Shown here in pieces: positions 13,101-24,460 of a DNA stretch of 64,000 nt. The position numbers and the translations under genes were made by a program. Below the pieces are notes generated by a model, which did not search any database, was not told the origin of the DNA, and saw nothing but the letters and a program-made list of their open reading frames with translations. Numbering within the stretch: the first letter of the stretch is position 1; each line of letters begins with the position of its first letter. Origin of the DNA: Imbricaverruca yamaguchii (Eukaryota > Arthropoda > Thecostraca > Neoverrucidae); NCBI GenBank assembly GCA_034440575.1, contig JAOTOL010001548.1, forward strand, positions 470,001-534,000. The letters are read 5' to 3'.

Positions 13101-13381
13101 AGCTAAATGTTCGTAGGCAGTGATGAGTAAGGAAACTTGCTAATTTTGGCGGAACTTTTAGTCCCCAAAATATAATTTTTGACAATGGTAAATCTGAATA
13201 AAAAAAAAATACATTGAAGATTCAATTGAAGTGTTCGAAAATGGCATTGCAAAAGGAGGTAAAATCCAAGGATTTCTTTTGGGGGTGAAAGTAGAGGTGG
13301 GATGGGAAGCCCTTCTATCCTGTCCAAACTCCCCACGTCCCTGGTTTGGCCCCCAATATCGAATCCGTGGTTGGAGCCATG
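10152..13381. mobile_element. Copy A of a ~3-kb dispersed repeat with inverted ends
   Basis: This matches 24732-27740 along almost its whole length in the same orientation. Shared blocks include the poly-G start, the AGCGACGAGTTCGCCAG block (10693 and 25078), the internal tandem array, a block with CGCCATTT and GGCGGCGCCACT (about 12655 and 27010), and the end block AATCCGTGGTT. The start (CCATGGGTTTCAGCC) and the end (GGTTGGAGCCATG) are roughly inverted copies; this is clearer in copy B. Copy A has about 220 bp at 10450-10680 that copy B lacks. No transposase or reverse-transcriptase frame was seen. It is probably a non-autonomous DNA element of a family I do not recognise. Confidence 0.6.
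10855..12290 (+). repeat. Internal ~285-bp tandem array in copy A (about 5 units)
   Basis: Five diverged units begin at about 10855, 11199, 11449, 11730 and 12010. Each starts near TTTCTTCGGTCGC, then has a CTGGTATCAAGCAATAG-like block, a GTAACATTTCAAACC-like block, a GTCAAGGTCAAAGG-like block, a TCGCTATGGNTTCAATTT block, and a GGTCATTCGACGTGGC-like block. Unit lengths vary from about 250 to 345 bp. Open frames are short and unrelated between units, so it is not protein coding. Confidence 0.7.
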
Positions 13382-13641
13382 TGCTCAGTGCCATACTTCA
13401 ATAACGAACAAGGAAATAAAAACGCAGCCTTTTTGCTACGAATATGAGGAAATTGTGAGATAACCTAAGCCTGACATAAAAACTGCAGAAAACAAGCACC
13501 AAAACTTCAGGGGATAAGTGAAGTATTTTCCGGAAGTGGAGAGAGGGAGACATGTCCCCCCAGAAGTAGCTAACGTTATGGTGGAGGTGGGATGGACTCC
13601 AGAGCTCGGAGCCGGCGAGGGGACGGGCAACCGTGACGGTT

Positions 13642-13887
13642 ATGGAGGATCGACCGGCACCAAATACGTCCGAGCCGCGCACGGAGGCGTGCCAGCAGAC
13701 GGTGGCACGTCTGCCAGAAGCACACGGCCCGTCCCCAACTGGAGCGGGCTTCAGACTTGAGGCTCATCCGTGCCCGGTGCGGCCGAGTGCTGACTGGTGC
13801 TCTGACGAATGGGATGTGTTCAGGCGAGGTGGGAGTGGTCGGTGGCATCATGCAAGGAAAGACAATACGGAGAGAGAGAGAGATTGA
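13642..13887 (+). CDS. Unrecognised GC-rich open frame, possibly gag-like
   Basis: A plus-strand frame begins at an ATG at 13642 (MEDRPAPNTSEPR...). It runs through a Pro/Ala/Glu-rich stretch, then SADWCSDEWDVFRRGGSGRW, and continues into the GA repeat region after 13870. GC content is higher than in the neighbouring DNA and the residue composition is protein-like. The opposite strand is also open (13576-13851), so the strand is uncertain. No domain was recognised and no splice sites were assigned. It could be the start of a transposon ORF or chance. Confidence 0.2.
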   Translation: MEDRPAPNTSEPRTEACQQTVARLPEAHGPSPTGAGFRLEAHPCPVRPSADWCSDEWDVFRRGGSGRWHHARKDNTERERD

Positions 13888-13951
13888 TTGATTGATTTAT
13901 TTATTATTTGGGCTTAAGGGCGCGCCGACTACAAGGTCATTTAGCGCCCAC

Positions 13952-14342
<391 letters not shown>

Positions 14343-14743
14343 ATTTATCTCTCTCTCTTTCACTGTCTCCAGTACACACCATACCAACATACCAATTTAT
14401 TGGCGTGGTATGATATGTATTCCTCATAGCACCACACCAATGCATTGGTATGAATAATTCATTCCAGTGTTGTATTGGTGAAATGGATCCACTTCGGTGG
14501 AGTATGGATTTAATGGCCGTGAAGTGACGCACCAATCTCCTTTGCTTTTTAGGAGATATTGATCTGCGGATAGCGTGGCATGCAGGCATGCCATTCTCGC
14601 CAGGACCCGACGACCAGATCGAGCGACTCCATACTCCTGTGAATCCTGCACACTGCAGTCAGGTCATACTCTGCTGAGGAAGTCTCTGGGTCACCCAGGT
14701 CAGGCGACGACCCACCGAGCGTAACCCATCTTACACAGATCGG

Positions 14744-15060
14744 TCATATCCTGAGGAAGCAGTCCTCACCCCTGGTATCATCTCTCACAGGCAGACGGTG
14801 AGCTTTCACCATGTCATGGTGGTACCAGGGGTCCTCATCACAGCAATCAACACGTGTCCAACTGCAGTAATCGGGTTTGCACACATTTGGCAGACAAAAG
14901 CCAGATGAAGCCGCCTGACGACCTAACGCGCTTCGGACGTTTTGCGACTCGTTCTCATGCGCATTTTGTGTGCTCAGCTCAAGGTCAGTGTGAATGTTTA
15001 AGGCGAGAACACCGGGTAATATTTTGAGGAGGGGACGTCGTGAGTGAGGAGGTAACCAGA
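14744..15060 (-). CDS. Unrecognised minus-strand frame with Cys-rich C-terminus
   Basis: On the minus strand a frame enters from the minisatellite at about 15060 and ends at a stop at 14744. Its last ~50 residues include FCLPNVCKPDYCSWTRVDCC and then EDPWYHHDMVKAHRLPVRDD. Five Cys within 20 residues, and a composition unlike the flanking repeat, suggest a real terminal exon of a small secreted-type protein. There is a good-looking acceptor (ATTACTGCAG) inside the region, but it would cut the Cys-rich part. No family is assigned. The upstream part of the same open frame (15060-15484) is minisatellite read-through. Confidence 0.25.
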
Positions 15061-15780
15061 CAAATGTACTAAAAACAAATGTACGTATGACAAATGTGAG
15101 TACGCAAATGTAAGTAAACAAATGTACGTAAGCGCAGATGCACGCATGGCAATTGTACGTAGGCGCAGATGTGCATATGTCTAATGTATAATGTACGTTG
15201 GCGCAAATGTACGTGCGGCAAATGTACGTATACGGAATCGTACGTACGCTCATAAGTACGTAGCGCAAATGCACGTAAGCACAATTGTACGCAAGCGCAC
15301 TAGTACGTAAGCGGAAATGTACGTAAGCGGAAATGTACGTAAGCGCAAATGTACGTTTGCGCAAAAGTGCGTAAGCGCAAAAATATGTATGCGCAAATAT
15401 ATGCACACGTACGCCTAAATGTACATACATTCGCTCATACGTGCAGTTGCTCTTGTATTCTTTTACGTTTACGTACCGTTGCACTTACAAACATTGGCGC
15501 CTACGCATTTTTTACGCTTTCGTACATTTGTCGTACGTACATCTGCGCTTACGTACAATTATCATGCGTACATCTGCGCTTGCGTATATTTGCGTATATA
15601 CACTTGTCCAGTTACCGCAAATGTACGTATGACATATGTATCTAACCAAATGTACGTAAACGCAAAGGTACGCATGCGTAAATGTACGTATAATTGCGCA
15701 CAAGTACAATTACACATTCGTACATTCGCGCATGCGCACATTTGCGCATCGTACTTGCGCGCCTACGTACATTTATGATA
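15060..15780. repeat. ~16-bp minisatellite in alternating orientation
   Basis: Imperfect copies of CGTAAGCGGAAATGTA (about 16 bp, spaced 15-18). From 15060 to about 15420 the units read CGCAAATGTACGTAAG. From about 15420 to 15610 they are mostly the reverse complement (CTTACGTACATTTGCG). They flip back at about 15620-15715 and again at about 15720-15770. Long open frames on both strands here come from the array. Confidence 0.85.
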
Positions 15781-17370
15781 GATATACCATGGCCCGCGTA
15801 TGGATATACCAACCAGTTTCGATGCCAAATGAGCACATACGAAAAGGTGGAGGGAATAATCCCCGTCTAGATCTGCCCGAGACGCCAACACTTTCTGCAC
15901 AAACCTACCTGCAGATCCTGGAAACCACGACAGCCAGGAATGCGAAACCTTTCGACACGGAAAAAGGAGTGATTCTCCCTTGGTAGATAAAAACTGTGAG
16001 CGATTCGAATCCATGAAGGTCAACAAATCTCCGTTCGTGATTTCTGGCGTGATTATAGTCCCCCGAGCCACTTTGTGCTACTCAAGGCGCTCGATTAATC
16101 TAGACGTCCCACTCGACGTGAGGAATTTATGACTAGGAGCTGACTGTGAAACCGGGGAAATGAATGCATTTCCGCATTGAACGTGACGATCAAATCACAT
16201 ATTTCTTGCATGGGAATTTGGTATTTCAAATTAGAGATGAAATCGTGGACATATTCCACCGTTTCCCATCTTAGCAAGGCAAATGAATTCTGAGCTTTGG
16301 GCAAATACGCACACACTCGAAGTCAATGGCTTTCGATCAGCGAACTCTATAGACTCATTCGGAACGAAACAGGCATTCGCAGGTCAAGTACATCGTAACC
16401 GAACTGCATTGCTTCTCCGACGAAACAGATTACGCCGAAGGATTCAGAATTCACATGGGATACAGTACTGGTTTGGTTTTGTACGACAAATAAAATATTG
16501 ATGTGAAGCCTGTTCAGCTGCCGGCCTTGCAGTGCGTCCATGAACTGGGCACATTTTTTCCTGGAATCCTTGTATGAACGTGCACCGAATGAAGCAACCT
16601 GTGTCTATTTGTGAAGCGTCTATTAGTTCATGTGTTGCCACCAACGTGACATCCCGTTCCTAGGATCCCCTGATGTCCAAAGGATCCGCCTGCTACACGC
16701 TTTCAATTATAGATGCATTATAGATGCCTGAAGGCATCACTAATGTAAATTAAATCTCATTTGGGTTTCTCCAGCTTTTACTAAGCATTGGTAAACTTGT
16801 GATAGCGAAGAAGATAGTACTCACGCACGCATGGCTTTGAATGATTTCCCATGAACTAAATATAACTGAAGCTACTCAAGAATTCAACTCGATTACCTCA
16901 CCAAGTTGATATGCCGGAATAAACGAAACTGATATCAATGAAGATGCCTTATACTTGCACATGCATGTCACAACTGAAAATATAATTCGCATCAATGAAG
17001 CGCAGATTCCTTTGGTAGTGCATTCTACACAGATATTACATGACTCTACCTCACGTATGTGCATTGCCCACTGACCTAAGATAGTGGCCTCCTTCATTGC
17101 AAGCACCACATCTTATCCTGAGGAAAAATCGCCATCAAAGACTGGATGGTTGGACGACAAGTGTAAGGCTACTGGACGGATACTACGGAAGGGCAGAACA
17201 GCACTGACGACACGAGGCTGCCTGGATTCTGGAGGAGGAGCAGGACACGACAGGCGACGCGAATCTGCCCGGACGTTGGGAGGATAACACAAGGCTGGTG
17301 ACTGTTCAACCACCATGATCAGCGCCGCCTGACAGCCGGAAGAACACGCCGCGCCGATACAGACAACAGG
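15781..17370. other. No gene recognised
   Basis: Balanced-composition DNA with short frames on both strands and no recognisable domain, repeat or RNA. Confidence 0.35.
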
Positions 17371-17379
17371 CGGACTCAC

Positions 17380-17978
17380 CTGACGGGAGCCGTCGCGGCG
17401 AGAGGCCGTGGTGTACTGGCCGGTCGCCGTGCCGCTGGTGCCGCTGGTGCCGCCGGTGCCGGTGGTGCCGCTGATGCCGCCGTTGCCGCTGATGCCGCCA
17501 TTGCCGCTGTTGCTGCCGTTGCCGCCGTTTCCGTTGGTTCCGCCGTTGCCACCGTTGCCGCCGTTGCTACGGGTACCGCCGTTGCCGCCGTTGCCGCCGT
17601 TGCCACGGGTGCCGCCGTTGCCACCGTTGCCGCCGTTGCCACGGGTACCACCGTTGCCGCCGTTGCCGCCGTTGCCGCCCAGTGCCCGGTCGTCGCCGCC
17701 GGCCGTGAGATCGCCCTCGGACGGAAACGGGTGGGTGGGACAGGTGTCGTACGTGTCGCCGCTCTCCAGACTGAGCAGGTCGGGGTGCGCCGGCTCTGTC
17801 GGCTCGCCGGCGGCCTCCGGCCGAGCTGCCGCAGGGCGCGCCAGCAGCGTGAGCAGCTCGATGTCGCCGCCGGCCGGCCGGCCCGAGTGGCGGCGGCCCT
17901 GCCCGGCCGGCGGCCCGGCAGGGTCGGGAGCGGGGTACAGGGCCGGCTTCGATGTGTCCTGTCGCACGGCCGGGCGCA
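17380..17978 (-). CDS. Candidate C-terminal exon, possibly of the Shab channel gene
   Basis: On the minus strand an open frame of 199 codons lies between a plausible acceptor (CTGACCAG, exon begins 17978) and a strong donor (CAG|GTGAGT, last exon base 17380). An in-frame TGA just upstream of the acceptor means the frame must begin near there. The product has RQDTSKPALYPAPDP, then GDIELLTLLARP, then LESGDTYDTC and FPSEGDLT, then a long Gly/Asn tract, then QYTTASRRDGSRQ. This is typical of a disordered cytoplasmic tail. The entry phase (two bases complete a codon) matches the phase-1 donor of the Kv2 exon at 62365 on the same strand. Membership in Shab is inference; a separate minus-strand gene is the alternative. 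Confidence 0.45.
17420..17690 (-). repeat. 9-bp-based coding repeat (Gly-Asn-Gly)
   Basis: Repeats of CCGTTGCCG with a longer ~48-bp superunit containing GGTACC or GGTGCC, which gives Gly-Gly-Thr-Arg-Gly-Asn on minus. The period is a multiple of three, so length changes would keep the candidate exon frame. Confidence 0.85.
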
Positions 17979-18023
17979 CTGGTCAGACGCCAGCAAGGCT
18001 GCCGATGCGCTGCTCACAAGCAC

Positions 18024-18690
18024 ACACCAGGTACGGTGTCATAACGTGTCATGTCAGGTCATGTACCACGATACCAGGAGACCATTTACGGCGGCACACC
18101 AGTCATGCGGATCAGCTCGGGTCAGCAAGGCCAACAGCGACAATTAAAACTATAGCTCAATTGAGCTGATAGTAAAATGTAAAATGACAACAATCATTGC
18201 CATAGACCAAATGGATGGACAAATACGAGTGTATTTTCAGGACAACAAAAAAAAACACGACAAAAAGTGCACCTGATGAATACAGCGGGCTTCCTGTTGC
18301 GTAGGCATGCGGAACTGTTTCTGCCGAACGCTATGCGTTTCTCACATTGAATGGGTGACTACATAACAACATTCAGCTAGGCAAACATGAATTGCGTACA
18401 ACATATTGGGTTCTCATGAGGGAAACACGAACACAAACAATGAAGGTTGATCCAGCGGTGACTTGATACAGTATGGTTCCATTGTCATTGGTCCAAACCT
18501 CATTGCCATTGGTCCAAATCAACTTATTAATGACACGACTGCGCACAGGTGCTTTTTGTATTTGTGACTTAATAACATGAAGTGCTTGCATAATTTTACA
18601 TGTCCTGAAATTCCATCACAGTCCTTGTACAATGAAGATCTGTTGGAGAAAAGTCCACAACAGTTGTTTACATCAGACGGTATTTTCGTC
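18024..18690. other. No gene recognised
   Basis: Candidate intron upstream of the minus-strand exon. It holds a small direct repeat (CATTGNCATTGGTCCAAA, about 18480-18520) and otherwise nothing recognisable. Confidence 0.4.
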
Positions 18691-19510
18691 AACCCGTCTC
18701 GGTAGGACTTTTTCCGCCCGTTATCTGAGTTTTTTTTCGGGAATATGTATTTGAGAAACGGCTCACGGCAGTACGCAGAACTTTTCTATTCATTTCCACA
18801 TCAATTTGGTATGTTGTGTGAACATTTTGATGTCAGGTCATCTACGGTTAACGAGTTACTGAAGATCAAGTGAGGTCACTTCCGAAAAATTAAATCAGTC
18901 GTCATGCTTTGACGGGTGAACATATCTGAATGAAGCTTTTATGGCTTGCTTATCCTTAAGGATGCAACGAAAGGCACCAGAGGACTTTTTTTAATTTCTT
19001 TTCATTTGTAATGACATTCGTTTTACATCTTTGCCCATAAGGGCTAAAATCGAAGATTCCCGCTAAAGTTAGCCCTTTTATGAGGCCGAGTTGATTTCAA
19101 GCAACGTTTCGCGGTTCGCTCTACCCATTAGAAGAATGCAAATAATGGAAAATTGAAAACTCAATATACTGAATATTGCAAAAATTATAATGCTGATTGG
19201 GAGGATTTTAGGGCCATGGCCGATTTCGCTTCCTATTCTGATTCCAGATGACTTTGTTTTAAAATCTCCCCCAAATTGAACTTCCCAGAACTAAAAACAT
19301 AATGTCAGTCGTAATCACACTGCCCCCTAGTGACGTTGTTTCAGGGGTGGCATTTGGGGATGGTTTCGGACCGTACTCGTCCAGAGCTTTCCGATGACAT
19401 CGCATTCGTATTCGTGCGAAGCTAAGTTTGGAAATTACGGGGAATGTATCACTCCCCCCGAGAAGGGGTGTGAGGGTCTGATGTGAAGATAAGGCGTAGG
19501 CTGTCTGACC
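18690..19510 (+). repeat. Dispersed repeat family D, copy 1
   Basis: This matches 43190-44000 in the same orientation. Shared blocks include CCACATCAATTTG, AGGTCATCTACGGTTAACG, CAGTCGTCATGCTTTGACGG, GCTTATCCTTAAGGATGCAAC and CCCCGAGAAGGGGTGTGAGG. Unit length is about 800 bp. No coding capacity was found. A third fragment of the right end is at 61795-61885. Confidence 0.75.
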
Positions 19511-19511
19511 G

Positions 19512-19870
19512 ATTTGCTTGCAAGTGATTCTGTTCCGCCGAATGACTGGGCAAACTACATACATTTTAGCATCATTCTTTTCACGATGTCTCGGACGGCC
19601 ATTGCCATCTGGTGTCGACGATATAGCAAATAATTTATCTGTAGAGCTATACCTCAATGCTTTGCCAAACCGTAGACATCAAATATCATCGGGTGTCGTG
19701 TACGACGGGGAAATGTCATTCTTGAATTTGTACCATTGTGTAAATTGTGCAGCTTTGCAAAAACTCCGCAGATTCGTACGCAATGTTCTTCAAACAAGCA
19801 AAGCAAAGGATACGAGGCAACACTTGAAAAAAGTCATGCATTCACAACGAAGAAGGGCAATACTAAATAC
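19512..19870. other. Short frames only
   Basis: Frames of 60-130 codons on both strands (for example 19518-19889 plus) show no recognisable domain. I do not support a gene here. Confidence 0.3.
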
Positions 19871-19874
19871 ATTT

Positions 19875-20340
19875 GTGTTAGCGAGGTGACAGTAGCTGAT
19901 GGATGGGCTAATTATTGCCGGCGTTAGTGAGGTGAAATTCGTTCATATATCCGTTATTGACAATGTTAGCTAGGTGATGTATAACTGATGTAAATGCGTT
20001 ATTACTAGCGTTGCAAGATGACAGTAGCTGATAGATGTCCCATTACTAGTGTTAGCGAAGTGACAGTGACTGATAGACGTGTTTTTGCTAGTGTTAGCGA
20101 GGTGACAGTAGCTGATGTGCCATTACTAGTGTTATCGAAGTGACAGTGACTGATAGACGTGTTATTGCTAGTGTTCTCGAAGTGACAGTGACTGATAGAC
20201 GTGTTATTGCTAGTGTTAGCGAGGTGACAGTAGCTGATGTGCCATTACTAGTGTTAGCGAAGTGACAGTGACTGATAGACGTGTTATTGCTTGTGTTAGC
20301 GAGGGGACAGGAGCTGATAGATGGGTTATTGCTAGCTGCC
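19875..20340 (+). repeat. ~40-bp minisatellite
   Basis: About ten diverged units of roughly 38-44 bp built on GTTAGCGAGGTGACAGTAGC followed by TGATAGACGTGTTATTGCTA. Two unit types alternate in the middle. A Ser/Thr/Asn-rich minus frame across it comes from the array. Confidence 0.85.
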
Positions 20341-20689
20341 AATGCAAACCAGTTACGTGTAGTTGAGCGCTGCGCTAAAGAAGAATGCCGTTGATTTCTA
20401 GGAAGTCCGTAAGCGTTGGTTTATGAGAGCTTCATGGGCACTTTGCCTTATGTGATTCGAGAAGTGCTGTCATCAATATCTTGTTCAAGTGTCTATAGGA
20501 AAAGTTCGAAATCGTCTTGCGACTTTCGATTGGAAAACAATGCGTTTGCCAGGCTAGATCCAACAGTAGATCTGGTAATCGATGTCAAATAAACTAGCGT
20601 TCAAGATGTTCAGCAATGCTTTTATTCAGTGGAGCAATTTTCTCCGCGATATTTTTTCAGGCAGTGCGCTATAGGACACTCGCTTTGCA

Positions 20690-20895
20690 TTGTCCCTAGT
20701 TTTACACTATAGTTCGTTCTCTGGTATTTTCACTCTTCTGGGACTAGTTTTTTTAGTAACGTTGCAACGTGTAATAGAACCTTCTGGCTGAGTAAAGTTG
20801 CCACTTGGGGCAAAAACTACTGGCTCAGTAACGTCACCATGCGCAGCTTAGTAACGTCGCCAAGTGCGGCAGCATTTCCTGAACCTACTGGCTGA
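20690..20895 (+). repeat. Short ~50-bp repeat around TAACGTNGCCA
   Basis: Three to four diverged copies of a segment containing CTGGCTNAGTAACGTCNCCA. The rest of 20340-20690 holds nothing recognisable. Confidence 0.5.
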
Positions 20896-20949
20896 AAAGG
20901 CATGATTTCACTACTGAAGCATTCCACAGTACCTCAACCAAAAATTTTC

Positions 20950-21430
20950 CAATGTGCCCTCCGACCATTTTTGAATTTCTTGAAAAGTTCTGTACCGTGG
21001 GTTTCAAGGGCGAACAATTCATTTATGTTGAACACAAAATTCAACAAACAAAAAGTCCTAAGATACAGTCCGCAAATTCCCCAAGGTCGGTGAGGAAGCT
21101 TAACATTGACGACCCATAACTCCAAGCTTAAGAGAGCTATTTCATTGAACTTTTTTTGTTGAATTGGTATGAATTAAGTGGCCCTAAGTGGCCCATGATG
21201 ACGAAACCTGTCAATTGGTTTCTGCTACTCTGACATCAGATCGCAAAGTCACATGACATTGGGCGTTCAAGGTCATCTGAGGTCACGAACACGTTTATGG
21301 CTATAACGTTGCCCCTAATAAAGAAAAAGAGCTGAACTCAACATAATTGTGTTCGTCACGTCAAGACGGTTACAGTGATATATGACATGACCCCGATAGG
21401 TCAAGTAGAGTCGCGTGAGCTGGCCAGGTT
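20950..21430 (+). repeat. Left arm of a large inverted repeat
   Basis: This matches the reverse complement of 22500-23290. Shared blocks include CTTGAAAAGTTCTGTACCG, TTTCAAGGGCGAACAATTCA, CCCAAGGTCGGTGAG, CATAACTCCAAGC, GACGAAACCTGTCAATTGG, GTTCAAGGTCAT, GAGCTGAACTCAA and GTTACAGTGATA. The arm is somewhat shorter than its partner. Confidence 0.8.
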
Positions 21431-21827
21431 ACCGATTTGATCCAACTGGACTATGTTGTCATCTTTGTCCATGGCTTGCTCAAGATTTTGTTGCAGTATG
21501 CCGGTGTAATATCCATGGTGCTGTTGGATGAATCTTCCAATTGGATAAAGTTGTCGCTATTAATGGTGGTTACCCCTACGCCGCACAGGAACAAGAACAA
21601 CTGACGCGACGGTATTGATGGCCAAGTCCAATATCAATAACACTGCGGAGTGCGCCGTCGCGGAAAGGGAACGCTCTGGTCTTTCTCCCCCTCCATAGGT
21701 CGGCGTCTACGTTCGACAAACATGGGGTCTGGCCAGTGACCAATAGCATGCGCTGCAGACGCTGGAGACGCAAACAACGGATTTTTTTTACAGAGGAATC
21801 GCACCACCAACAGTCACTTGTCAGTGG

Positions 21828-22244
21828 AGAGAGCAATGACGCCGTGTGAGGATCAGTCAGCTGACTTGTCCACAGTGTCAATAGACGTCCTTTGTTTCGA
21901 AGACGGGAACGTTGCCTGCTCCTTTCTGCTGTGACCGTATAAGCGGCATAAGAAGAAAGTGCATAAAGGTGTCAAATTGGCACCCAAAAATCTGGTCCAG
22001 ATGGTCAATGATCCCCGGCTACGTGTTGACAGCTACCTGTGTGATACTTGCTGAAAGCGTCTTACGAAGGATCCAGGCAGTCTACCCGAAGAGGAAAACA
22101 GTCCCAGCTCAAGTGGCGATTGTTCCGCCGCTGGAGATGGTGGCTCGTCAGCCAGTTCTTCCGAAACGCCAGAGTCATCCCTATCAGATGCAGAGGCATT
22201 TGACAGCACCACCGACTACAAGAGACGGTGTGCCATTCTAACGC
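21828..22244 (+). pseudogene. Broken zinc-finger-like reading frame between the inverted arms
   Basis: A plus-strand frame starts MTPCEDQSADLSTVSID. After a frame break near 21930 it continues as RHKKKVHKGVKLAPKNLVQM, then NDPRLRVDSYLCDTC, then a stop where a residue would be expected, then KRLTKDPGS, an acidic Ser-rich stretch, and DYKRRCAI. The SYLCDTC-x-KRL block, with an upstream Cys/His pair, looks like a degenerate Cys-based metal-binding module. The open 21912-22241 frame overlaps it in another frame. A decayed transposon-encoded protein or a captured host gene is likely; no family is named. Confidence 0.4.
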
Positions 22245-22499
22245 TCTCACCGTTCACCCGAGAGAGGTGAACCGAGTTTTGCCGCCGAGTTTTTCGGAAC
22301 CACACTTCACATGGTGAAGAAGAGCCGAGAGTTAGAGGAAAAGTACGGAATCCTGTCATTTTGCGTATAATCATGCAATCAGTGGAAGAACACAAGGTCG
22401 TCAAACATGTCAAAGTGTTGAAGTGATATGTTGGTGCGCTGGTGTCGTGCTGTTCTATCGATAGGTATAATGTATATGTCAATAGGCACCTGTAATTGT

Positions 22500-23290
22500 A
22501 TCTATGACCTGACCTCAGGTCACGTGACCTAACTTGACCCATCGGGGTCATCCCACGTATCACTGTAACAGCCTCGATGTGACGAACACGATAGCATTGA
22601 GTTCAGCTGTTTAGCTCATTTAGGGATACAGTTTTAGCCAGAAATAAATTCGTGACGGCAGATCCAATGACCTTGAACATCTAATGTCAATGCCAGCTTA
22701 TTACCTGATGGTAGTATGACAGGCACCAACCGACAGGTTTCGTCGTCTGGAGCCACTTTGGACCATTTCGAAAACGTATGTCAAATAGATACGAAGTTAT
22801 CGACGGACAGGGGGCCCAACCAGCGTGTTGTGTCAGCATTCCGATGCCAAAAAGTACTTTTTACAGGTGGGACCCCACATGTTTTATTTATTCATTTGAA
22901 ATGGCGTGAGTGGGGCTCAACTTGTCATCAGACGAAAGTTTAAATTTCAGCAGACAAAAGGTCAAGGTCACGCCACAAAAGATAGGCCACGAGGTCACGT
23001 GACCTAATAAATTGAAAATTGAAAATCCGAGATAGCCAACTTTTCCTTGATTCATCTCAGTTCAACCAAGAAAACGTTCAATGAAATAATTATTTTAGCC
23101 TCGGAGTTATAGGTTGTCAAAGTTTGGCCTTCTCACCGACCTTGGGAAATTTGCCGAGACTGTGTGTTGAGAAAATTTTTTGGGGATTTATTTCTCATCA
23201 TAAATGAATTGTTCGCCCTTGAAAGCCCCTGTACACAACTTTTCAAGAAAATAAAACATTTCGGACGGCACCCGCCGGTTGAGTTACCAT
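22500..23290 (-). repeat. Right arm of the large inverted repeat
   Basis: Reverse-complement partner of 20950-21430, with extra sequence in between. The two arms enclose about 1.07 kb (21431-22499). Sequence just right of it (about 23290-24150) is outside the arm. Confidence 0.8.
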
Positions 23291-24160
23291 GGAATGCCTC
23301 TGCTGCAAAATGCAAAACTATTTTCACCATGAAAACTATGTTATTATTTCCAAAATCTTCCAAAGATGTGTGCCTGGAGTTATTTTATGGACCCGTAAGT
23401 TGCACCATTAAGCATGTTGTCGGGCAGTTGAGGTCTTATCGATTGCATCAGGAGCACGGGAAGCTTCCAAAGCATGAGTTTGGGGGATACCTTCCTGATT
23501 CCACGCTTGCGATTGCATGGACTGTGAACAGACGAAAAATATACCTAAATTGGGCCTCGTGGCGTTTGAGCGCGTAGGAACTTTCAAAAAGGAGATTGCA
23601 ATGCCACCATTCGGTTAGTTCCCAACCAACAATTTAATGTGGCCCGATGGACGGCGATCAGAATGTGGCTAGGTGGTGTGGGCCCAGTTGAGCCCACTGG
23701 GGCTGCCACACTGCTCATCAAAGTATTTCGTGAAACATCGGCAACCGGTACGGGCAACATTGGGCGTCCACACCAGAAATCACAGCGCGGTTTCAAGTCT
23801 CCATCCCGGTGTGGTCCCGACTGGGTTGCCCACATTATTGACATACAATTGCAGCGATGGTGTTATGAGTTGTTCACAAAATGTAGCGTGGCAGCCGCAC
23901 CAGGAACGTGCGGCAAGGCAATTATATCTGCTACGGAAAGTACTTACGATAAATGCTGATCGACTTTGTAGGGTAGAAAGTCAGCCATCAAATTATCTCA
24001 CTGACATTGGAGACATTTTGTTCGCAACTTATAACGCCAGCAAAGTACAAAATCGTCTCCACAAGCCAGCAATGGGAAACATCGTGCGAAAGCTTCCAGA
24101 CGCAGCCGCCAGAGCGGCGACACATGCGACTAGGACGTGAAATGCCCGCCTCATTGGCCG
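23291..24160 (+). other. Region with protein-like plus-strand frames, unrecognised
   Basis: The first frame ends with LPKHEFGGYLPDSTLAIAW and VNRRKIYLNWASWR, stopping at 23577. After a change of frame, 23639-23959 reads RWTAIRMWLGGVGPVEPTG and then QKSQRGFKSPSRCGPDWVAH. The two together look like one decayed protein interrupted near 23580. No domain was recognised. Its position next to the inverted arm suggests it belongs to the same mobile structure. Confidence 0.25.
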
Positions 24161-24460
24161 CGGCCATGTATTTTGGCTTGTGAAGAGTGTGGGATTGGAA
24201 CAATAGAAGCTTAGTGAAATCGATTACTTGGTGTTGGTGATTTCCCAGCTAAGTTACTGGTGTTGCCGGTAACGTCAATGTCTGTGTAATGCACACCAAG
24301 GGCAGATATAGGAATTTCATGGCGTCACTTGTCTGCATGAATGCTATCTCCGCGGGATGGGCTCCATGAGCCGTGAGTGCACTCGAGAATACTGGCTGGT
24401 ACGTTGGGCTGGTCGGGGTAGATCACTTATTTTCTGTGCAAATGCATAAAATATTCCAAC

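Noticed and set aside
20094..20342. Ser/Thr/Asn-rich minus-strand protein
   Set aside because: Produced by the ~40-bp minisatellite.
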